Positions 7,171-13,279 of a stretch of 16,155 bases of DNA are shown here, one piece after another. The notes below the pieces were generated by a model. That model was not told the DNA's origin. It was given only the letters and a program-made list of their open reading frames with translations, and did no database searches. The position numbers and the translations under genes are program-made. The first letter of the stretch is position 1. Each line of letters starts with the position of its first letter. The stretch comes from JBGPHT01 sp041484525 (lineage in GTDB: Bacteria > Acidobacteriota > Terriglobia > Bryobacterales > Bryobacteraceae), in the NCBI GenBank assembly GCA_041484525.1, contig JBGPHT010000175.1, positions 1 to 16,155 on the forward strand, in the 5' to 3' direction.

Positions 7171-8184
7171 ATGGCAAATGACGCCGCTTCGCCGGCGCTG
7201 ATCGTTGACACACTCACGGCACACCAGCGCTCCGCGGCGCTGCAGACGGCCATCGAACTCGACGTGTTTCGCGCGGTCGGCGAAGGGCCGGGCGATGTAT
7301 CGTCGCTGGCACGGCACTGCTCGGCCTCCGAACGCGGCACGCGTATTCTATGCGACTTCCTGGTGATCATGGGGCTGCTCAATAAGGAGGATGGCCGCTA
7401 CCGGCACACGCCGACAAGTGCGGCGTTCCTGGATCCGAACTCGCCGGCATGCATGGCGTCGATCTCGCGTTTTATGGGACTGCCGGCCATGCACGAGACT
7501 TTCATGCGGCTGACCGAAATCGTGCGCAGCGGACGAACCACGTTGCCGGGCGCAGGCTCCGTGGAGCCGGACAACCCCATATGGGTGGAGTTCGCGCACA
7601 GCATGGCGCCCATGATGGCGCCGATGGCCGGGCCGCTCGGGGGTATCGCGCTCGATGGTCTCTCGGGGCCGGTGCGCGTGCTCGACATCGCCGCGGGTCA
7701 CGGTCTGTTCGGAATCGCGGTCGCACGGCAGAACCCGCAGGCCCGCATCGTGGCGGTCGACTGGGCGGCGGTGCTCGAAGTCGCGAAGGGCAACGCGCGC
7801 AAGGCCGGCGTGGAGGATCGATACGAGATTCTGCCCGGCAGCGCGTTCGACGTGGACTACGGCGGCCCGTACGACATCGTGCTGCTGACGAATTTCCTGC
7901 ACCATTTCGATAAGCCGACGTGCGTCGGGCTGCTGAAGAAAGTGCGCGCGTCTCTCAAGACGGGAGGCCGGGTCGCGGCGCTCGAATTCGTGCCGAATGA
8001 GGACCGCGTATCGCCCCCGACGGCCGCCGCTTTCAGTCTCGTGATGCTGGCGAGCACGGCAGCCGGTGACGCATACACGTTGAGCGAACTGGAGACGATG
8101 TACGGCGCAGCCGGCTTCGACCACGTGACAGCACACGCCGTTCCGACGGGCCCGCACACGGTAGTGATGGGGCAGGCCGTCTAA
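7171..8184 (+). CDS. SAM-dependent O-methyltransferase-like protein with N-terminal winged-helix domain
   Basis: Taking the ATG at 7171 behind GAGGAGA, the protein has 337 residues; a start at 7150 would add seven. The N-terminal 90 or so residues look like the winged-helix dimerisation domain of acetylserotonin/caffeate-type O-methyltransferases (HQRSAALQTAIELDVFRAVG, then TRILCDFLVIMGLLNKEDGRY in two parts). The Rossmann core starts at VLDIAAGHGLFGIAVA (motif I, about residues 170-185), with an acidic residue in IVAVDW (about 193-198). NFLHHFD (about 241-247) lies where the catalytic His of this class usually sits. The acceptor is unknown; no biosynthetic cluster surrounds it. It starts 27 nt after the NRAMP remnant on the same strand and was perhaps once in its operon. 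Confidence 0.85.
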   Translation: MANDAASPALIVDTLTAHQRSAALQTAIELDVFRAVGEGPGDVSSLARHCSASERGTRILCDFLVIMGLLNKEDGRYRHTPTSAAFLDPNSPACMASISRFMGLPAMHETFMRLTEIVRSGRTTLPGAGSVEPDNPIWVEFAHSMAPMMAPMAGPLGGIALDGLSGPVRVLDIAAGHGLFGIAVARQNPQARIVAVDWAAVLEVAKGNARKAGVEDRYEILPGSAFDVDYGGPYDIVLLTNFLHHFDKPTCVGLLKKVRASLKTGGRVAALEFVPNEDRVSPPTAAAFSLVMLASTAAGDAYTLSELETMYGAAGFDHVTAHAVPTGPHTVVMGQAV

Positions 8185-8190
8185 GACGGC
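8176..8190 (+). terminator. Hairpin enclosing the methyltransferase stop codon
   Basis: GCCGTC-TAA-GACGGC is a perfect 6-bp stem whose 3-nt loop is the TAA stop. It is followed by GTTGTAAT rather than a T-run, so it is at best a weak intrinsic terminator or an mRNA-end-stabilising hairpin. Confidence 0.3.
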
Positions 8191-8232
8191 GTTGTAATAC
8201 TGTTCAGCGCCTGCCTGCCTCACCCCGGCTGT

Positions 8233-8238
8233 TATACT
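8233..8238 (+). promoter_or_regulatory. Likely -10 element of the kinase gene
   Basis: TATACT, five of six matches to TATAAT, ends 9 nt before the ATG at 8248. No convincing -35 or Shine-Dalgarno is seen. Usual -10 to start spacing would put transcription within about 3 nt of the ATG. Confidence 0.4.
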
Positions 8239-8247
8239 ACGGCTGGC

Positions 8248-10905
8248 ATGGAGATGGCGGGCAGAACGATTTCCCACTACCTCCTCGGCGACCGGATCGG
8301 CCAAGGCGGAATGGGCGTTGTCTATGAAGCCGAAGACACGCGCCTGGGCCGTAAAGTCGCGCTGAAATTCCTTCCCGTCGAACTGGCGGCCGATCCGCAG
8401 TTTCTGGAGCGATTTCGCCGTGAGGCGCGGGCCGCCTCCGCGCTCAACCATCCGCACATCTGCACCATTCACGATATCGGTGAATCGGACGGGCAGCAGT
8501 TCATCGTCATGGAACTGCTGGAAGGCTCGACGCTCCGCCACAAGATCAACGCCAAGCCAATGCCGCTCGAGGAAGTGCTCGAGGTAGGTATCCAGATCGC
8601 GGATGCGCTTACGGTAGCGCACGCCGCCGGCATCGTCCATCGCGATATCAAACCGGGGAACATTTTCGTGAGCCAGCGAACCGGGCAGCCGGTGTTTGCC
8701 AAGATGCTGGATTTCGGCTTGGCGAAGCTGCGGCCCCGGGCGGCGGCCCACTCCATGGCGCAGACGGAGGCGATGGACGAGGACATCACCAGCCCCGGAA
8801 CCGCCCTCGGCACCGTCGCGTATATGTCGCCCGAGCAGGCGCGCGGTCTGGACGTCGACGCACGCTCCGATCTGTTCTCCTTCGGCGTGGTGCTGTATGA
8901 AATGGCGACCGGCGTTTCGCCTTTCTCGGGGAATACGCAGGCGGTCACGTTCGAAGGAATTCTGCACAAGATGCCGGCGCCTCCGTCGCGTCTGAATCCC
9001 GAGGCTCCCGTCGAGTTCGACCGCATCGTGGCCAGGACTCTCGAAAAAGATCGCGATACGCGATACCAGACCGCGTCCGATCTGCGCGCCGATCTGAAGC
9101 GGCTGCGGCGGGACATGGGGTCGGGCTCGGTGATTTCGAGCGCCCAAAGTGAGGCGGCGAAGGGTAGGCCGTGGAAGAAGTATGCGGCCGGAGCCGCGGT
9201 CCTGCTGGCGGCGGCGTTCGGCGGAATCTGGTTCACGCGGTCCCACCAGCCGGTGCCATCGCCTTCGACCGAGTGGCAGCAGTTGACGAACTACACGGAT
9301 TCGGCGGTACAACCTGCGCTTTCGCCGGACGGACGCATGCTGACATTCCTGCGCGGCCAGGGCACATTCTCTACGCTGTCGGATGTCTACGTCAAACTCC
9401 TGCCGGCCGGAGAGCCGGTCCAATTGACACATGACGGGTCCAACAAAATGAGTCCCGTCTTTTCGGCCGACGGCTCCCGCATCGCGTGGAGCACCGCCTT
9501 TCCCTGGGACACGTGGGTGGTGCCGGTGTTGGGCGGCGAAGCGCGGCGCATGCTGGCGAACGCATCCGGGTTGCGATGGATCGGCCCCGACCGCCTGCTG
9601 TTTTCCGAGGTCAAAGCCGGAGTCCACATGGCCATCGTAACGTCGCAGGAGAGCCGCACCGGACAGCGCGATGTGTACGTGCCACCGCACCAGCGCGGCA
9701 TGGCGCACCGGTCCGCGATTTCGCCGGATGGAAAGTCGGTGCTCATCGTCGAGATGGACAATTCCGGCTGGCGGCCGTGCCGCCTGGCGCCATTCGACGG
9801 CAGCAGTCCGGGACGGCAGGTGGGACCCCTGAACGGCGTTTGCACGGAAGCGGCCTGGTCGCCAGACGGGAAGTGGATGTACTTCACCTCGGATACAACG
9901 GGGCGCGCCCATATCTGGCGGCAGCCGACGGATGGCGGCGAGCCGGAACAGGTGACTAACGGTCCGAGCAAGGAAGAGGGAATCGCGATGGCGCCCGACG
10001 GACGATCCTTCATCACATCGGTGGGCGAAGAGCAGGGTGAGCTATGGTTTCACGATGCCACCGGAGATCGCAGGGTTTCTTCGCAAGGCTTCGCGGCCAA
10101 TCCTCTGGTGTCATCCGACGGCAAACGCATTTTTTACGTCCTGAAGATGGGCGAGAACAACACGCGGATCGGCTTTGTGAGCGGGGAACTGTGGGTGGCG
10201 GACGTCGAGTCGGGGCGCAACGAACGGCTGCTGCCGGGAATCATCGTCAACGGTTTCGACATATCCGCGGATGCCAAGAAGGTAGTGTACTCGGTGGCGG
10301 TCCCGGAGCAGAAAACCGAAATCTGGCTGGCATCGACGGATGGCCGCACTCCTCCACGGCGCCTTTCGGCCGGCACCGACCAGTTCCCGCGTTTCCACCC
10401 GGCGGGCGACATCTACTTCGTGGCAGTGGAAGGCGACGCCAATTACTTGTACCGCATGAAGCAGGACGGAAGCGGCCGGCAGAAGGTCTCCGGCCGTCCG
10501 ATCCTGGCGCTGGTTCAGGTTTCGCGCGACGGCAAGTGGGCCAGTGTCTGGGGAACATCGGCCAACGAGGAAATGCCTAGCGGAGCGATGTTGGTTCCGT
10601 TGGACGGTGGAGAGTCCTTCATGCTCTGCGGCCGCTGCGTTGTGGAGTGGCCGGCGGATGGCAAGGCGCTGTATGTGGCGCCGCGCCAGATGGTCGAGGA
10701 CACCGGCCGGACCTTCGTGATCCCTTTCCACGATGCGGCGCTGCCGGCGTTGCGCTCCACGATCGAATCTGCTAGCGCCCGGAACGTGCCGCCGGGTGTA
10801 CGAACGATCGAGCATGCGATGGTGGCGCCGGGCCCCGATCCGTCTATATATGCGTTCCTGCGAATCATCGGGCATCGGAATCTGTATCGAGTTCCGGTGC
10901 CATGA
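8248..10905 (+). CDS. Membrane Ser/Thr protein kinase with C-terminal PD40/TolB-like beta-propeller
   Basis: An 885-residue Hanks-type kinase. The cytoplasmic kinase domain spans about residues 11-285: glycine loop IGQGGMGVVY (17-26), Lys40 in VALKF, Glu59, HRDIKPGN (131-138), DFG (155-157) and MSPEQ (193-197) in the APE position. All catalytic residues are present, so it should be active. A juxtamembrane linker is followed by one membrane helix (about 311-329). The outer part (about 340-885) carries eight or nine PD40/WD40-like blades marked by SPDGR/SADGS/SPDGK repeats, for example at 358, 465, 490, 530 and 575. This propeller probably senses an envelope ligand or partner. Kinase-PD40 fusions are frequent in Acidobacteriota. 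It lies alone between a methyltransferase and a convergent gene, so targets cannot be inferred. Confidence 0.93.
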   Translation: MEMAGRTISHYLLGDRIGQGGMGVVYEAEDTRLGRKVALKFLPVELAADPQFLERFRREARAASALNHPHICTIHDIGESDGQQFIVMELLEGSTLRHKINAKPMPLEEVLEVGIQIADALTVAHAAGIVHRDIKPGNIFVSQRTGQPVFAKMLDFGLAKLRPRAAAHSMAQTEAMDEDITSPGTALGTVAYMSPEQARGLDVDARSDLFSFGVVLYEMATGVSPFSGNTQAVTFEGILHKMPAPPSRLNPEAPVEFDRIVARTLEKDRDTRYQTASDLRADLKRLRRDMGSGSVISSAQSEAAKGRPWKKYAAGAAVLLAAAFGGIWFTRSHQPVPSPSTEWQQLTNYTDSAVQPALSPDGRMLTFLRGQGTFSTLSDVYVKLLPAGEPVQLTHDGSNKMSPVFSADGSRIAWSTAFPWDTWVVPVLGGEARRMLANASGLRWIGPDRLLFSEVKAGVHMAIVTSQESRTGQRDVYVPPHQRGMAHRSAISPDGKSVLIVEMDNSGWRPCRLAPFDGSSPGRQVGPLNGVCTEAAWSPDGKWMYFTSDTTGRAHIWRQPTDGGEPEQVTNGPSKEEGIAMAPDGRSFITSVGEEQGELWFHDATGDRRVSSQGFAANPLVSSDGKRIFYVLKMGENNTRIGFVSGELWVADVESGRNERLLPGIIVNGFDISADAKKVVYSVAVPEQKTEIWLASTDGRTPPRRLSAGTDQFPRFHPAGDIYFVAVEGDANYLYRMKQDGSGRQKVSGRPILALVQVSRDGKWASVWGTSANEEMPSGAMLVPLDGGESFMLCGRCVVEWPADGKALYVAPRQMVEDTGRTFVIPFHDAALPALRSTIESASARNVPPGVRTIEHAMVAPGPDPSIYAFLRIIGHRNLYRVPVP

Positions 10906-10932
10906 GGACACCGTTGTACCGGTCCACCTGAA

Positions 10933-10948
10933 GCCGGATACCGCCGGC
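10933..10948. terminator. Weak hairpin between convergent genes
   Basis: GCCGG-ATACCG-CCGGC forms a 5-bp GC stem with a 6-nt loop in the 49-bp gap between the kinase and the ModA-like gene. It could serve both strands, but no T-run follows on either side, so this is tentative. Confidence 0.25.
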
Positions 10949-10954
10949 GTTACC

Positions 10955-11788
10955 TCAGTTGAATCGTTCGAGGCCTTTCGCCTTCCACACGGTGTTCGAC
11001 TCCGGCCGCAACAGGTACTTGATAAACGCCAGCGCCTCGTCGCGATGCATCGCTCTGGCCGAAACCGCCGTGGACATGTCGATCCAGGCCCCGAGTTCGC
11101 GCGGCAGGGGGGCAACCAGCTCGATCTGCTTGTAAGGAAGAATCTCGCAGATCGCCTGAATGGCCATGTCGCCTTCTCCGCGCACCAACGCCTGCCCGCC
11201 TTCCCCTTGCGTGCTGACCGGGCTGTTCACGCCGGCGAACTCAGCGCGCTTGATCACCTTGTCCTCGATCGTTCTCGCCACCATGCTGCCGCCGGCCGGA
11301 TTCGACCGCATCACCGCCTTCGCGCCGCGCAGCACGGCGGCTAGTTTTTCGACCGTCGAGATGTCGGGATGGGGCGCACCCATACGCACCGCGAGGCCCA
11401 TTTCCGAGCGGCCAAGCGGCGCGAAACTGCCCGCCACCACACCGCCGTCGAGCGACAGCGTGCTCATCAGTTCGAAGGGCAGCATGATCGCATCCGCCGG
11501 CGGATTGGCAGTCTTGACGGCATTGACGATGCCGCCCATGCCGACGGAGGTCACGGCGACCTTCTTGCCCGTCTCCTTCGTGTAAGCCGCGGCCAGGTCC
11601 AACAAGCCGGCGTTATAGACGACGCCAGGGGCCATCACGCGAATATCCGCGGCCGCATACCGGGTCGCAGCCTCCTGAGCTTCCGGCGACTGCGCACCTC
11701 GTCCCTGGCCGCGAGCCGGCGCTTGAGCGGCGATGAACACGGGTATCAGCAACGCAACAGCGAGAGCGGACACCGAAATGCTGCGCAT
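10955..11788 (-). CDS. ModA-like periplasmic substrate-binding protein, orphan
   Basis: A 277-residue secreted protein with a signal peptide (MRSISVSALAVALLIPVFIA, cut near AQA). The mature part has a type 2 periplasmic-binding fold of the molybdate/extracellular-solute class: IRVMAPGVVYNAGLLDLAAA at about 49-68, GMGGIVNAV, then PADAIMLP, MRSNPAGGSMVART, a GEGDMAIQAICEIL hinge region, and the C-terminal DEALAFIKYLLRPESNTVWK. The early Ser pair of true ModA proteins is not obvious. No permease or ATPase gene lies beside it, so it may act as a binding or sensing protein rather than in import. It is 39 nt downstream of the anti-sigma gene, probably the last gene of that cluster. A TATAAA lies 10 nt before the ATG and there is no Shine-Dalgarno. 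Confidence 0.8.
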   Translation of the reverse strand: MRSISVSALAVALLIPVFIAAQAPARGQGRGAQSPEAQEAATRYAAADIRVMAPGVVYNAGLLDLAAAYTKETGKKVAVTSVGMGGIVNAVKTANPPADAIMLPFELMSTLSLDGGVVAGSFAPLGRSEMGLAVRMGAPHPDISTVEKLAAVLRGAKAVMRSNPAGGSMVARTIEDKVIKRAEFAGVNSPVSTQGEGGQALVRGEGDMAIQAICEILPYKQIELVAPLPRELGAWIDMSTAVSARAMHRDEALAFIKYLLRPESNTVWKAKGLERFN

Positions 11789-11798
11789 GGCATTATCG

Positions 11799-11804
11799 TT
11801 TATA
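11799..11804 (-). promoter_or_regulatory. Possible -10 element of the ModA-like gene
   Basis: The minus strand reads TATAAA, ending 10 nt before the ATG at 11788. No Shine-Dalgarno follows it. The 10-bp palindrome at 11821-11830 would sit at the -35 position. Confidence 0.4.
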
Positions 11805-11827
11805 CATCATCCGCCGGCTCTAGGCGC

Positions 11828-12679
11828 CTATTCCCAGGGGCGGTCTTTTACAAAAGCCAGATGATCGAGCAGGGGCTCGCCGGTCCGGAAGTATTTCTTG
11901 TACGCCGCAATCCAGTCGCGGGCTAGATCGCGCTGCGCCGTGGTGAGATCCAGTTCGCCGCCGCAGACCAGCGAGCGAAGGCGGTCCTCCAGAGCATCCT
12001 TGACGCGCGCGTTCCACACCCCCGTCGAATAGGGCTGCGGCCACAGATTGCGAGGGTCGGCAGATCCGCCGAGCGCCGGCGGGATCAGGTAGTCCACTTC
12101 GTAAGATCGCGGGCGCGGGTCGCGAATTCCGTACTGGCTGAAGACCCCACGTGCGACGGCGAGGCTAATCGCGGGGCGGTCGTCATGTTCCGGAGCGGCA
12201 CATACAGCCGCACGATCGAGAGGCAGGACGGCGCCCGGGGTCCAGGCTTGGTTAGGCGCGAATTCGGTTTCGGTACGGGGCGCGTTGCGGGAAGGCAGCC
12301 AGCCTAGGAGACCGCCGAATGCGACCAACAGGACCGCCGCTCCCGCCCATGCCAGCCGCGGTTGCGGACGCAGGAATTGCAACCGTTGATACCACTGTTG
12401 AGGATGGGACGTCCGCGCCGCTTCCGCCAGGCGTGCTCGCAGCAATGCTTGTGAGCCATCGATGGGCGGGACGCGGTCGTCGAGTTTCCGGTAGTGCACC
12501 CGCACGTAGTCAGCGATGGTGCGCTCCAGTTCGGCCTTGCGGGTCCGGCATGTCCAACAGTGAGCCAGATGGTCGCGGATGCTGGCGGCCCGCCGCGCCG
12601 AAGTCTCGCCGTCGGCTTCGAGCAGAAGCTCCCGATCGGCAATGTGACTGTCGTGTGGCTGCATTCGATTACCGTTCAT
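11828..12679 (-). CDS. Membrane anti-sigma factor (ZAS type) with extracytoplasmic HNH-like domain
   Basis: A 283-residue protein encoded directly after the ECF sigma gene. Residues 37-44 read HLAHCWTC, the His-x3-Cys-x2-Cys zinc motif of ZAS anti-sigma domains, which bind the sigma factor in the cytoplasm. One membrane helix spans about 109-128 (LAWAGAAVLLVAFGGLLGWL). The outer part, 130-283, carries YEVDYLIPPALGGSADPRNL followed by WPQPY (193-217), then WNARVKDALEDRLRSLVC and TTAQRDLARDWIAAYKKY. This order matches HNH-type domains whose core usually reads EVDH-LIP-LELGG-NLWP. The catalytic His is Tyr197 here (TAC for CAC), so it is probably a sensor rather than a nuclease. The ATG at 12679 lies inside the sigma gene (11-bp overlap); an ATG at 12664 is an alternative start. 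Confidence 0.8.
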   Translation of the reverse strand: MNGNRMQPHDSHIADRELLLEADGETSARRAASIRDHLAHCWTCRTRKAELERTIADYVRVHYRKLDDRVPPIDGSQALLRARLAEAARTSHPQQWYQRLQFLRPQPRLAWAGAAVLLVAFGGLLGWLPSRNAPRTETEFAPNQAWTPGAVLPLDRAAVCAAPEHDDRPAISLAVARGVFSQYGIRDPRPRSYEVDYLIPPALGGSADPRNLWPQPYSTGVWNARVKDALEDRLRSLVCGGELDLTTAQRDLARDWIAAYKKYFRTGEPLLDHLAFVKDRPWE

Positions 12680-13244
12680 GCACGCGGCTCAGCTTGCCGA
12701 GCGATTGCTCGAGTGAGCGGGCGACCGCTCCCAGCGACATGCCGAGAATCTCCGCAATCTCGCGATAGCGGAAACCCTCGGCGCGCAGCGAAAGGCAGGC
12801 TCGATCCGGTTCCGGCAAAGCGCCAATCACCGCCGACAGTCGTTGCTGTGCCTGGTTGCTTTGCGCCTGCTGCTCCGGGTCGGGCTCGGGGTCGGGTTGT
12901 TGCCCGGCCACGCGATCGTCCGGCTGCATCGGCCGCAGGCTGTCGCGCTGGCGGAGCTTCAACGCTTGATTGTGGCCTACACGGAAGATCCAGCCACGCA
13001 AATTGTGGCGCGGCTTTTCGCTTTTCAGATGTTGGAACAAGGCGAGGAAAACTTCCTGGATGATCTCCTCGCCATCGGGTGTCGTCAGGCCGAGCGACAG
13101 GAGATAGCGGAACAGTGGATTCCGGAATTGCTCGAAAAGGCCGGCAACTTCCTCTTCGAGCGCCGAGAACCGGGCGCTGCGCTCGCGAGCGCTGCCGTGC
13201 AGCAACCCGGGTGACGCGAACGCGTCTGCCTGTGGAATCCGCAT
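12669..13244 (-). CDS. ECF-type sigma-70 factor
   Basis: A 191-residue RNA polymerase sigma factor counted from the ATG at 13244; a TTG at 13250 would add two residues. Region 2 spans about residues 36-100: LFEQFRNPLFRYLLSLGLTT, the EEIIQEVFLALFQHL helix and NLRGWIFRVGHNQALKLRQR, which binds the -10 element. A Pro/Asp/Gln-rich linker of about 35 residues follows. Region 4 (about 136-188) has ALPEPDRACLSLRAEGFRYR and a helix-turn-helix IAEILGMSLGAVARSLEQSL for -35 recognition. It probably drives its own cluster when released by the overlapping anti-sigma factor. It starts 35 nt after the TonB receptor stop on the same strand. A TACAGT hexamer lies 12 nt before the ATG. Confidence 0.92.
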   Translation of the reverse strand: MRIPQADAFASPGLLHGSARERSARFSALEEEVAGLFEQFRNPLFRYLLSLGLTTPDGEEIIQEVFLALFQHLKSEKPRHNLRGWIFRVGHNQALKLRQRDSLRPMQPDDRVAGQQPDPEPDPEQQAQSNQAQQRLSAVIGALPEPDRACLSLRAEGFRYREIAEILGMSLGAVARSLEQSLGKLSRVHER

Positions 13245-13256
13245 CCTCAAAACTCA

Positions 13257-13262
13257 ACTGTA
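13257..13262 (-). promoter_or_regulatory. Possible -10 element of the sigma factor gene
   Basis: The minus strand reads TACAGT, ending 12 nt before the ATG at 13244, in the 35-bp gap after the TonB receptor stop. It has the same spacing as the element in front of the potA-like gene. No clear -35. Confidence 0.25.
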
Positions 13263-13279
13263 CACCGTCCTGCCGGCCA

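Noticed and set aside
8201..8222. CTGCCTGCCT tandem repeat before the kinase
   Set aside because: It is only about two and a half copies of a 4-mer and no more than chance in this composition. No CRISPR array or longer repeat was found anywhere in the window.
7348..9912. An 854-codon open frame on the minus strand
   Set aside because: It lies antisense to the methyltransferase and kinase, whose motifs are clear. Its translation is Arg/His-rich without any domain, as expected of a mirror frame in GC-rich DNA.
10906..10925. Hairpin GGAC-ACCG/CGGTCC directly after the kinase stop
   Set aside because: The stem needs a bulge, pairs only about five bases and has no T-run, so I did not list it as a terminator.
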